From: Candidatus Martarchaeota archaeon
Lineage (GTDB): Archaea; Micrarchaeota; Micrarchaeia; Micrarchaeales; Micrarchaeaceae
Direction of reading: 5' to 3'
DNA length: 39,011 nt
NCBI GenBank assembly: GCA_023473255.1
Contig: JAMCYW010000033.1
Coordinates: 1 to 39,011 of the forward strand
Shown here piece by piece: positions 1-8,958 of the stretch. Within the stretch, counting starts at the first letter, position 1. Every line of letters starts with the position of its first letter. The translations under genes and the position numbers were made by a program. The notes under the pieces are model-generated. The model had not been told where the DNA came from. It was given only the letters and a program-made list of their open reading frames with translations, and made no database searches.

Positions 1-22
1 GTATAAGACCTTATAATACTAA

Positions 23-145
23 TTAGCGCTTCTGGGCGTTTCTGTATTCCCTGTATGGATGGACGCATTGATTCTAGGCGCAATAGCGCTCGTTATGCTT
101 GCCCTAGGGGCCTATTCATTCTCCAAGGCAAAGGCTGTCGCATAA
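23..145 (+). pseudogene. Possible C-terminal remnant of an ABC-2 type transporter permease (LALLGVSVFPVWMDALILGAIALVMLALGAYSFSKAKAVA*)
   Basis: Open frame ending in TAA at 143-145. The hydrophobic C-terminus resembles the last TM segment of ABC-2 permeases. In-frame TAA stops at 14-16 and 20-22 interrupt it upstream. The window edge prevents a firm call. Confidence 0.35.
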
Positions 146-220
146 GCTGGCATGCATTGCGGATTCGGCCAATGTAACAAGCCCTATGAAGAATATGATG
201 CCTTAGGGACCATGAAAGAA

Positions 221-370
221 AATAACTATTACTTTAAGTGCTTTATAGTTTATAGTAACTTTATAGTTAATTTGCAGTTTTGCGCCAGTGCGCGAACAAA
301 TAACTATAAATAACTATTTATATCTAGTATTTTATAGTAACTTTATAGTAATTTTACAGAAACTTTATAC
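221..370. repeat. Cluster of AT-rich direct and inverted repeats (core TTTATAGTAACTTTATAGT / AACTATAAATAACTATTTA)
   Basis: Exact 19-bp direct repeat tttatagtaactttatagt at 249-267 and 331-349, with inverted-orientation aactataaataactattta at 302-320 and a related aataactatta near 220. Confidence 0.8.
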
Positions 371-392
371 AAAACCTGCATGGGTGCATAAG

Positions 393-1787
393 ATGCCGTA
401 TTCAGATGAAGACATAGAACGTTTAATAAGCGAATGGGAAACGCCCACTGTCGAAATAAAGCAAAGTCCAAGCGAAAGGATAGGGAAGACGATATCTGCA
501 TTTGCAAATTCCTTTGGAGGCATCATAGTACTTGGCATAAGCCCGGATAAGAAACCTAAGGGCATAAGCGATACCGATGCCGCTTCAAGGGAAATAAGGG
601 GGCTGATAGAAAAGTGCAGGCCCAAGCCGCACATATATCAGGAATTTGTGCAGTACCGCGGCCTTAAGCTTATAATAATAAAAGTAGAGCCGATACCTTA
701 TTCGGAAACTCCTTGCTTTTTCAACCGCAAATGCTTTATCAGGCAGGGCTCAACGGATCTGGAGCTTTACGGCGATGAACTTGTAGGGTTCCTCAAGAAC
801 AGGACTTTATTGGATTTTGAGGAACTGAGAAGCAGGATAAGGATAGACGAACTGGACAAGCGCGCTGTGGCCCGGATTCTAGCCTCTAGGAATACTTCCG
901 CCGAAATTCCCGAAATAAATACAGAGGAAGACATGAAAAAGCTGCTTTTCGGCCTCAGGGCGGCGAACTACAACGGCGACTTTTACTTGAAGAATGTCGC
1001 CGCAATGTTCTTCGCGAAGGAGCCTGAGCGATTCGTGCCCAACCTGGAAATAAGGGTAGTGAAATATAAGGGCAAAGAGGCAATGCTTGAAGAGCTTGAA
1101 TTTGACAAGCGCATAAGCGGCACGGTGCCTGAACTCATAGAAAAAGCATTCGCTACTCTTAAGGATCTTGTTGGCATGAGGTTTATTACTGAAGGCTTGG
1201 AAAGAATCAGCGCTCCGGAATACCCAGATAAAGTGCTCAGGGAGGTAATAACTAACGCTGTGGGCCATAGGGACTATTTTGATTCCAATTATGTACTTGC
1301 AGAGGTATATCTGGACAGGCTGCAGGTAACAAATCCTGGCGGATTGCTGCAGGGGCAAACAATATTGAATTTCTATAATATGCCCAAGCACAGAAACCCG
1401 CTGGTATACCAGTTTCTGCACGATTTGAAGTATGGGGAGGGCTTGGGCACCGGAGTTAAACGAGTAATAAAGTACATGAGAGAGGCAAACCTCCCGGATC
1501 CTGAGTTTCACAATCTAGGCAACTCATTCAGGGTAATCCTATATGGCGTATCCAGCTCGAAAACGAAAAAACCTTTCAATCAAATAAACAAGCGCCAGGC
1601 CGAAGCCCTGAGCTTCCTTAGGGCCAATAAGAGCTTCAATGCCAGGGATTATGCCAAGCTTGTCGGGATTTCGCAACCTACTGCAATTAAAGACCTGAAC
1701 GAGCTAATAGCGCAAGGCCTTGTGCGCAGAATAGGCAAGTTTAGGGGAGCATACTATGTCCTTGGAGATCAAAATGCCGAGCAATAA
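393..1787 (+). CDS. AlbA_2 (Schlafen-type) / HATPase_c_4 / winged-helix putative transcriptional regulator
   Basis: N-terminal AlbA_2-like region (ETPTVEIKQSPSERIGKTISAFANSFGGIIVLGI), ATPase-like EVITNAVGHRDYF...GTGVKRV, and C-terminal HTH (ARDYAKLVGISQPTAIKDLNELIAQGLVRR). ORF opens at 288, but the ATG at 393 fits the domain start. Confidence 0.85.
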   Translation: MPYSDEDIERLISEWETPTVEIKQSPSERIGKTISAFANSFGGIIVLGISPDKKPKGISDTDAASREIRGLIEKCRPKPHIYQEFVQYRGLKLIIIKVEPIPYSETPCFFNRKCFIRQGSTDLELYGDELVGFLKNRTLLDFEELRSRIRIDELDKRAVARILASRNTSAEIPEINTEEDMKKLLFGLRAANYNGDFYLKNVAAMFFAKEPERFVPNLEIRVVKYKGKEAMLEELEFDKRISGTVPELIEKAFATLKDLVGMRFITEGLERISAPEYPDKVLREVITNAVGHRDYFDSNYVLAEVYLDRLQVTNPGGLLQGQTILNFYNMPKHRNPLVYQFLHDLKYGEGLGTGVKRVIKYMREANLPDPEFHNLGNSFRVILYGVSSSKTKKPFNQINKRQAEALSFLRANKSFNARDYAKLVGISQPTAIKDLNELIAQGLVRRIGKFRGAYYVLGDQNAEQ

Positions 1788-1978
1788 GACCAAGCTCTTG
1801 GCAAGAACTGCTCTTGCAGATTGCGATATGCCTATGTTATGCTTTGGCTGATTCTGCACTGCGCAGCAAACCCAATGAAGAAGCCCTTACCTCATTTCAA
1901 TAGCGGGCATAAAATATTGAATAGGGGATTAAATAGTCGGCCGGCAAGGAATAATAATGTTAAAGCATAATCACCTGC

Positions 1979-2233
1979 ATGGAAGCATATTACATCATTG
2001 GGCTTGCCGGAAGCATACTCGTTACAATAGCGTATGTGCCACAAACCTTAAAAACTGTCTTGACAAAGCACACCAAAGACCTGTCACTTGCGTGGCTTCT
2101 CATACTTGCGGTTGGTTTATTCATGTATTCGGCATACGGCATCTGGATAAGCTCAATACCTGTGATATTTTCAAGCGGGTTTGGATTCATACTGGTTTTT
2201 ATACTACTTATATACAAACTGAGATACGGATAG
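1979..2233 (+). CDS. SemiSWEET / PQ-loop family transporter, 84 aa, 3 TM
   Basis: PQ-loop AYVPQTLKTVLTKHTKDLSLAWLL and hydrophobic three-helix pattern; TATA-like aggggattaaatag upstream. Confidence 0.85.
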   Translation: MEAYYIIGLAGSILVTIAYVPQTLKTVLTKHTKDLSLAWLLILAVGLFMYSAYGIWISSIPVIFSSGFGFILVFILLIYKLRYG

Positions 2234-2281
2234 CATCTGCCTTATAGATGAATGTTGCATATGCCAATGTTTCAAATGGCA

Positions 2282-5200
2282 TCAGCAGCTGTTCTCTATT
2301 GTTATATCCTGCGAATACGTGCCTGAAGGCGCGCCTCCAGGTATGCCAACACCGAAGTATATGCTGTTGCTCGAGCCCGAAGAAACCAGTATGGATGTGT
2401 TGTATGCCACGGGCGAAAGCCTGTTGGCAGGGAAGGCAACGCCAGCAGTCGGAGCCCAAGTAGTGTTGCTAACGCCAAAGCTTTGCGGCCCTATCCAGTT
2501 GCCCCCATAAACAAGCATGTATGCATTCGCGTTGCCTATATTATTGTCTGTTACTGAATAGGTTGTTGCAGTATTGCTGCCCGCATACATGCTGCGAAAT
2601 TCTATTGAATTCGGCGCAAGTGATATGGTGCACGCTTTTACCGAGGCAAATGTTATTGCAGTCGCATTTCCTGCACTCAAATACCCAGTAGAAGGGCTTG
2701 GTACATAAGTTGTACCGCTAACTATCTGGTTTGCAACTGTAAATAGGTAATTGCCAGGCAGGGTTGAAAACGAGATTGTGTTTGTCGACGAGGAGTTTAG
2801 CACATTATTATATATCACATTCCATGTAGTTGAGCTTGGCAATCCGCTCTCAGTGAACGTGCTTATGCCATTCCACGTTGCGGTTAATATTCCGTTGCCC
2901 GTAGCAGTTATTATAGTGTTCTGGGAAATTGCATTGCTTATTGTTATATTGGCGTTCGATGCCGTCCATCCATCGAAGACAAAATTCGATGATGCTGGGG
3001 CTATTGCATTTGCAGTAGTCTGTCCTATAAGTATTACATCGCTGCGATCAGATGAGGAGGTACCATTTATCACCATAGAAGCTGTTGAAGGCACATCGTC
3101 CAGATTTACATAGTTTGGAGGGAATATGTATGCACCTATTTCTGCCTTGCCAGCAGCGTTCGATACTGTTACGCTAGCAGTGTAAGAGCCTGCAGCAAGA
3201 GAGGTGCACACTGCCACATATGCAGATTCATAAGTATCTGCACCTGTCACTTTTTCCAGTTTTTTGCAGCCCGATGGTATTACAGGCGCGCCGGAAAAGC
3301 CATAATCTCCTGCGCTTATCATTATAGCAACAAGCGATCCCGGCTCAGTAACATTAAACGTAAGGGAAACCGAACCTTTGCCAGTTGAATCCTGGAGCGT
3401 ATACGTTGTATCATTTATGCCAAATATTGCCTCCGCTAGATCTGGATTGCTTGTTGTTTCTGTGCACCCGTTTACCGTCTGGTGGCCTATGTATGCATAA
3501 TCTCCTGCAGCATATTGGTCAACAGTGCCTGACGTATATGTTACAGCCCCATTGCCTGCGCCACCTGCACATAAATAAAAGGCGTACGTTGAAGAAGTAG
3601 ATACAGTAAGGGGCGAGGTAGTGCTTATTCCTGCATTGGCCGCATAATTTGCTATCGTTTTCGGCGGCGGAGGTTCTATGCTGAATGATTTTATTATATT
3701 CGCACTTGTATAGTTGCCGTTGCCCTGCGTTTCAGCAGTTACTACATAATTGCCTATTTCTGGGCCGACCTGCACGCTAGTCTGCGTGTTTGAAGTGGCA
3801 ACCAGCGCATTGTTAACATATAGGTCCAAAGGAAGCTGATTGTCATACGTTAATATATTTGCAGTAACTGTTGCCGTGTTGCCGTTGTAGAAGAAACTTG
3901 AAGGGAAGTTCGGCAGGGATATTGCTGGTGACGCCTTGGAAACGGTTAAATCAACTGTTGTAGACTCGAGGGTGTTTGTATCTAGGGCGTTAAGCGTATA
4001 CGTATCTACAGAAACGACAGGAAAGGCATAGCTCAGAGAGCTTTCTGTAGGCCCTGCAACTATGTTTGATGGCCCGAAGATGCCTCCCGATACATTAAGT
4101 TCTATATAGTCTGATGATGGTATGGCGTTTGCAGTAACTAAATCAGTATTGCCATATGCTTCTGGGTTCTTGCTTACCAGCAATGCTGGTTTTCCTTCAA
4201 GTGTGAAATTTATGTTGGTTATCTTGCCTGTCGAGGCGCTGCCTGAATTCGGAACTGGCACATATTTGTTTCCATTTATTATCTGATTCGATATGCTAAA
4301 CTGATATGTACCCGGAGCATTAACAAAGCTTATTGTATTAGCCGAAGAGCTTGCCAGCGCTCCATCATATATGACATTCCAGGTGAATGGCGCAGGCAAC
4401 CCGGTTTCAAGGAAAGTGGAGGTTTCATTTTCCCACGTTGCTGTTACCGTTCCGTTGCCTATTACAGTTAGAGTTGTGCTAGGGTCTAATGCGTTTGCGA
4501 CCGTGAGATTTAAGGAATTGCTGGAGAGCCATGAGTTGAACACCCAGTTGCCAGTTGATGGTAGGTTGGCAGTTATTGCATTGGTGCCTATGACCTGCAT
4601 AGCTTGGCCATTTGCATATGTATTGCCGTTGGTAGTTATTGTTGCTGTTGACGGATTGTCATCTAGAATAACATTTCCCGGCGGGAATACATAAGCTGCC
4701 ACGGCCATCGAAGTATCTGTAGTGTTGGCGTCGCTTGCGTCGACTATGTAATTACCGACCAACTGATTTTGGCAGACGCCAACAAAGGAATTGCTGTAAT
4801 TGCCGTAATATGTATTTGATGTGCATCCGGTTGGCGGGGTTACGGATTCGCCACCGGTATAACCTCCACCCTCCATTATCACGGTAAACGAGTTTGACGT
4901 AGTAACACTGTATGATAAAGATACACTGCCGGTATCTTCAGCAGAGGCAGTGTACAGCTTGTATTTAGTTGCATTTACTCCTATACCTGCAATAGTCATT
5001 CCATAGTAAGCAGCATTTGCCATTGTTGCGGTGCATGTGTTGCTTGTCTGATGCCCGACAGATGCATTTACTAAGTCGCTGCTAAATGCTATCCCCGGGG
5101 GCGCATTAACGTCGCTAGTCCAGGATGGTGCAGGAGTGGAGTTTATGGATACTGAAGCTCCAGCACTGCATAGATATAACTTATATCCGCTAGGTAAAGG

Positions 5201-6703
5201 AACACTTACGGTTAGAGAACTGCCGGAATTGCTGTGCGCTCCATCTTGAGTATACGAAACTAAGTAAGTGGATAGAGAGTCGGACAATGCACTGAAGTAA
5301 TATTCTGTAGAGTTGGAGCCAGTCAATGATGTTTGCAGTGGCACCCAAGTCTCATTTGCAACAATATATTTGTATAAAGTTATTTGTTGCGGGAACAGTC
5401 CTGCATTATTTATCCATGTCTTGCTAACAGAAAAATTGTACTCTGCGCCAATCACCTCAGAATCGCTCAAGGTACTATTCACTATGAACTCCAGATATGC
5501 TTGCTTTTTGAAGTTATGCACATGCACAGGATTAAGCACGAGCGATACATTTGTAGTCAATGCATTCTCGTTTTTAGCTGACTCCACCACTATGCTAGAG
5601 AGCATAGTTTTTGGGTTTACTAACAGCGGCGACCTAGCGTATTGCGGCATTAATGAAGAATAAGAAACGATAGTATTGCCTATGATTGCAGAATATAAAT
5701 TAGTCTCTACAGTTCTTGTAGAGATAATTCCTTGCGTAGTATTCTCATATGCAAGTATAACATTTTCGGCAAAAACGCTCTTTGCATCATTGAAGATCTC
5801 AATCCCTTTAGGCAAAGGGATTTTGTTTATGTCGCTGATATTGGTATGATTTGCATATGCTGCTTCGACAATGCTAAATATGCCAGGGATGGTCTTTTTT
5901 GGCCTGTTTTGGGTCACATTATCTAACTGCTTCTTGAGTTTGCTTATTAATACCTGATAGTTTTGCATTCCGGCAGCTATACTGCTGTCATTCAAGATGG
6001 TTGTGTTAGATGCATTGATGAGAATATTTGTTATTTTCTCTGGTTTGGCAGTATAATTAATGCTCTTTGCTATTTTTACATCTGATGAATCAGTTACTAT
6101 TACATTTGCGATGAAGTTGCCTGCGCCAAATGTGTTGCTCTGGTTGAAAGAGAAGGTGTTAGACGATAAGCTGCTTAAGTATATCGCATTTGCTATCACA
6201 GATCCAGTGCCATTATAAATTGAGTAATCGTATGCAAACGGAGCAGCTCCGCCCTTTACATTAACAGTTATACTTTGCTCCTGCCCTATCATTATGCTGT
6301 TGAACTTCAGAAGCGTGCTGTTGAACGATAACATAGGAGTAACATTAAACAGGACATTCTGCGACACTGTTTGATTGGAAACAGAATTGCTCTGTAATGA
6401 CACGTTCGCATAGAACTGCCCGGCACTCAATGCGTTCCAGCCAAATGTTGCGCTGCCATTGGTCGTATAAATCGAAGTAGAGTTAATAATGGAACCTGAT
6501 TTGTTTATTATGTTGAAGGTATAGCTGCTAGGCACTCCACCGATGGCGTTCGCTGTAATTGTCTCCGTATGCCCCACGTCTATCTGGCTATGCCCTACAG
6601 ACAAGCCCAGCGAAAGAGCGCCGGCAAAGGCTATGAACATAGAGAATAATACAACAAATCCAAAAGCTGCCGGGGCATTTAGCAATGCTGAATTTTTATT
6701 CAT
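2282..6703 (-). CDS. Very large secreted surface protein (~1,473 aa) with Ig-like repeats, a PGF-pre-PGF-like domain, two ~330-aa duplicated modules and a C-terminal module ending in ENSC
   Basis: Signal peptide-like MNKNSALLNAPAAFGFVVLFSMFIAFAGALS; many N-x-S/T sequons; internal repeats visible in translation. ATG at 6703 preferred over the ORF start at 6775. Confidence 0.85.
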   Translation of the reverse strand: MNKNSALLNAPAAFGFVVLFSMFIAFAGALSLGLSVGHSQIDVGHTETITANAIGGVPSSYTFNIINKSGSIINSTSIYTTNGSATFGWNALSAGQFYANVSLQSNSVSNQTVSQNVLFNVTPMLSFNSTLLKFNSIMIGQEQSITVNVKGGAAPFAYDYSIYNGTGSVIANAIYLSSLSSNTFSFNQSNTFGAGNFIANVIVTDSSDVKIAKSINYTAKPEKITNILINASNTTILNDSSIAAGMQNYQVLISKLKKQLDNVTQNRPKKTIPGIFSIVEAAYANHTNISDINKIPLPKGIEIFNDAKSVFAENVILAYENTTQGIISTRTVETNLYSAIIGNTIVSYSSLMPQYARSPLLVNPKTMLSSIVVESAKNENALTTNVSLVLNPVHVHNFKKQAYLEFIVNSTLSDSEVIGAEYNFSVSKTWINNAGLFPQQITLYKYIVANETWVPLQTSLTGSNSTEYYFSALSDSLSTYLVSYTQDGAHSNSGSSLTVSVPLPSGYKLYLCSAGASVSINSTPAPSWTSDVNAPPGIAFSSDLVNASVGHQTSNTCTATMANAAYYGMTIAGIGVNATKYKLYTASAEDTGSVSLSYSVTTSNSFTVIMEGGGYTGGESVTPPTGCTSNTYYGNYSNSFVGVCQNQLVGNYIVDASDANTTDTSMAVAAYVFPPGNVILDDNPSTATITTNGNTYANGQAMQVIGTNAITANLPSTGNWVFNSWLSSNSLNLTVANALDPSTTLTVIGNGTVTATWENETSTFLETGLPAPFTWNVIYDGALASSSANTISFVNAPGTYQFSISNQIINGNKYVPVPNSGSASTGKITNINFTLEGKPALLVSKNPEAYGNTDLVTANAIPSSDYIELNVSGGIFGPSNIVAGPTESSLSYAFPVVSVDTYTLNALDTNTLESTTVDLTVSKASPAISLPNFPSSFFYNGNTATVTANILTYDNQLPLDLYVNNALVATSNTQTSVQVGPEIGNYVVTAETQGNGNYTSANIIKSFSIEPPPPKTIANYAANAGISTTSPLTVSTSSTYAFYLCAGGAGNGAVTYTSGTVDQYAAGDYAYIGHQTVNGCTETTSNPDLAEAIFGINDTTYTLQDSTGKGSVSLTFNVTEPGSLVAIMISAGDYGFSGAPVIPSGCKKLEKVTGADTYESAYVAVCTSLAAGSYTASVTVSNAAGKAEIGAYIFPPNYVNLDDVPSTASMVINGTSSSDRSDVILIGQTTANAIAPASSNFVFDGWTASNANITISNAISQNTIITATGNGILTATWNGISTFTESGLPSSTTWNVIYNNVLNSSSTNTISFSTLPGNYLFTVANQIVSGTTYVPSPSTGYLSAGNATAITFASVKACTISLAPNSIEFRSMYAGSNTATTYSVTDNNIGNANAYMLVYGGNWIGPQSFGVSNTTWAPTAGVAFPANRLSPVAYNTSILVSSGSSNSIYFGVGIPGGAPSGTYSQDITIENSC
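2642..3583 (-). repeat. Internal duplicated module copy 2 of the giant surface protein (FYLCAGGAG...IFPPNYVNLDDVPSTA...TFTESGLPSSTTWNVIYNN...ITFAS)
   Basis: As for copy 1; conserved cysteine positions YLC, xxC, GC, VC in both copies. Confidence 0.85.
4193..5185 (-). repeat. Internal duplicated module copy 1 of the giant surface protein (YKLYLCSAGA...VFPPGNVILDDNPSTA...TFLETGLPAPFTWNVIYDG...NFTLEG)
   Basis: Aligns by eye with copy 2: YLC...IGHQT..., FPPxxVxLDDxPSTA, TFxExGLPxxxTWNVIY, PGxYxFxxxNQIxxGxxYVPxP. Confidence 0.85.
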
Positions 6704-6861
6704 GCTTTCAGTTGTGTATTTAACACCAAAGGATAAATAAATATCGCAATGCTTATTTGATGCAGAAGATTGCATGATTTGGAAGCATGCTTGCAGAATT
6801 CAGGCGCATACAAAATCTTTTAGCCGTTTATTACCATTTAAAAGCAGGCAGTGTGAGCTTT

Positions 6862-8958
6862 ATGCGCATATTGTATTATACAGCATTGGCATGTATACTG
6901 ACGTCATTAGCGATAGTTGCACTGCCGTATTTTTATGCATCGCCTTTGCCCAATTCGACATCGCTCGCGGCTAGCGTAAGCGTGGCATGCCCGTTCTACC
7001 TAAAATTTAATATACCGCCCTCGTATATACGCGGATTTAATGCAATTTTCAACTATACTGCCTACCCGCTGGAGAACTGCAGCCTGCCTTCTGCGTCAGG
7101 TTACTTCCAAGCAGTCAACAGCAGCGGCAACATTTCTATCAACAATAGCATAAGCAGCGTGTCTATAACGAACTCAATAAGAAATCACAACGTATCAATC
7201 GGAAATCTGACGCTTCCCAGAGGGCTATATACTGCACATATAAATCTTGATGATATCAGCACAAATTCCAGCAGTCAGGAATTTGCCGTGCTGCTACCTC
7301 CAGACATTATAATCATGGCGCATTTGATAAACCCTATAAACCAATATTCCATACAAACTGTATATATTAACTATACAAACATAGGGAATTTAACGGCTTT
7401 GAATGCATCGCTAAATGTGCACATAACTGGCCCAGTAAATCTGACATTGGATCGCAGCGTTGGCAATATAAGCACGAGCTCAGAGAATATATCCATAACG
7501 CTGCCGCAGAATGCAACCTCAAAACTAGGCGCTTATGCCCTAGAGGTCAATTTTACATACACCTTGCAAGGAAAGATATACCACTCTGCAAATTCACCTC
7601 TGCAATATACAGTTGTAGCGCCTCCAGTTTCTACCAAGCCTAGGGGTGCACCAATATCTAGCATAGTAACTCCAGTATATCCAATACCGTCGCTTAGTTT
7701 CACGTCAATGCCATTATACCTGACATTGCTGCAGGGAGGCTCGGCAACTTCATCAATAAGCTTGCTTAATACTGGCAACCTCGCTGAAATACTGAACATA
7801 AGCATCCCAAGGCAATTCTCCAGCATGTTAACCCTTTCATCAACCAACGTCACTCTGGCCCCCCACCAGAGCCTCAGCGACAGCATGTACCTGAATGTAA
7901 ATTCCACCCTTCCTGCATCTACATACATAATTCCGATAATGATAAACATAACTGCGCCATCTGGGCTAACAAGCACATACAAGGAATTCATTACATTAGA
8001 TGTTGCAGCTTCTGCGCCAGGCGAGCCTAGCGCTGACAGCCAGCTATATCTTGAGAACAACACGCATACCGCATACGGCATAGCGGAAATAACAGCGCCC
8101 AGCAATACGCAGCTTGATAACGCCACTATAGATACCATTATACCGATATATGCAACAAACAGCATGCAGAACATAAACGCATACGGCCTGCCAAACAAGA
8201 TCATAACGACCAACGCAGGATACGAAATACAGTGGTCGGTAAGCCATCTGCCTGAAGGGGAAAGCACATATGGGTACTACGGAATAAGAAGCGTAACGAA
8301 CCCACAGGCTCTTATGGCTGCTGAGCAATCCGTATCTTTTTACAGCCCTTCCGTTCAGCCTAAGTTCCTGAACGTGCTCTCAATCGATGTGCCGACTTTC
8401 TACGCCAATTCCATAAATAACATAACAGTCAATGTGCTTTATACTGGCAGCGCAGCGCAGGATGTCAGCTTGAGCTTATCTGGCCCCATAACTCAGAGAT
8501 TGGAGAACCCGAACGTACTGATAAACGCAACCCCCAACCAGGTGATAAGCTCGAACTTCCACATAAAGACGGGCAACTTCACAGGCACGCTGCTTCTTTA
8601 CCTGCATATATCGACTTTTGGAGAGAGCCTGAACTATTCATTGCCTGCGTTGGTCATGCCATTATCGACGAATGCAGCAAAGCCTCCGACCCATGCACCA
8701 ACTACCACATATGCAGTATTTAAAGGTTTTATTTCATATATAAATGCAAATATACACATGATTGCATATGCAGCTGCCATAATAGTTGTAATTGTTGCTT
8801 TGGCTGCTGCATCCAAGCGCTCGCATAAGAGGTACATGCAGAGATATAGCAAAGAGAGGGCAAAGCAGCTCGTAGAATTGCGCGAGCACATAAAAAGAGG
8901 TTATGACAGTGAAACCGTATATAATAAGAATCGCATCGCAAAAAGGAGGCGTGGGTAA
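6862..8958 (+). CDS. Membrane-anchored surface protein with NEW3-like beta domains, C-terminal TM and basic cytoplasmic tail
   Basis: N-terminal TM MRILYYTALACILTSLAIVALPYF; PLYLTLLQGGSATSSISLLNTGNLAEILNISI resembles NPCBM-associated/NEW3 domains; C-terminal TM AYAAAIIVVIVALAAA then KRSHKRYMQRYSKERAKQ...NRIAKRRRG. TATA-like ccatttaaaag at ~6835 fits leaderless initiation at 6862. Confidence 0.8.
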   Translation: MRILYYTALACILTSLAIVALPYFYASPLPNSTSLAASVSVACPFYLKFNIPPSYIRGFNAIFNYTAYPLENCSLPSASGYFQAVNSSGNISINNSISSVSITNSIRNHNVSIGNLTLPRGLYTAHINLDDISTNSSSQEFAVLLPPDIIIMAHLINPINQYSIQTVYINYTNIGNLTALNASLNVHITGPVNLTLDRSVGNISTSSENISITLPQNATSKLGAYALEVNFTYTLQGKIYHSANSPLQYTVVAPPVSTKPRGAPISSIVTPVYPIPSLSFTSMPLYLTLLQGGSATSSISLLNTGNLAEILNISIPRQFSSMLTLSSTNVTLAPHQSLSDSMYLNVNSTLPASTYIIPIMINITAPSGLTSTYKEFITLDVAASAPGEPSADSQLYLENNTHTAYGIAEITAPSNTQLDNATIDTIIPIYATNSMQNINAYGLPNKIITTNAGYEIQWSVSHLPEGESTYGYYGIRSVTNPQALMAAEQSVSFYSPSVQPKFLNVLSIDVPTFYANSINNITVNVLYTGSAAQDVSLSLSGPITQRLENPNVLINATPNQVISSNFHIKTGNFTGTLLLYLHISTFGESLNYSLPALVMPLSTNAAKPPTHAPTTTYAVFKGFISYINANIHMIAYAAAIIVVIVALAAASKRSHKRYMQRYSKERAKQLVELREHIKRGYDSETVYNKNRIAKRRRG

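Noticed and set aside
879-1511. 210-aa minus-strand ORF antisense to the AlbA_2 regulator
   Set aside because: No recognisable domain; the plus frame is strongly supported.
1957-2247. 96-aa plus-strand ORF in an alternative frame over SemiSWEET
   Set aside because: The 84-aa frame from 1979 has the PQ-loop motif and TM pattern.
7533-8267. 244-aa minus-strand ORF inside the surface protein gene
   Set aside because: Antisense shadow; the plus-strand protein has clear signal peptide, domain and TM architecture.
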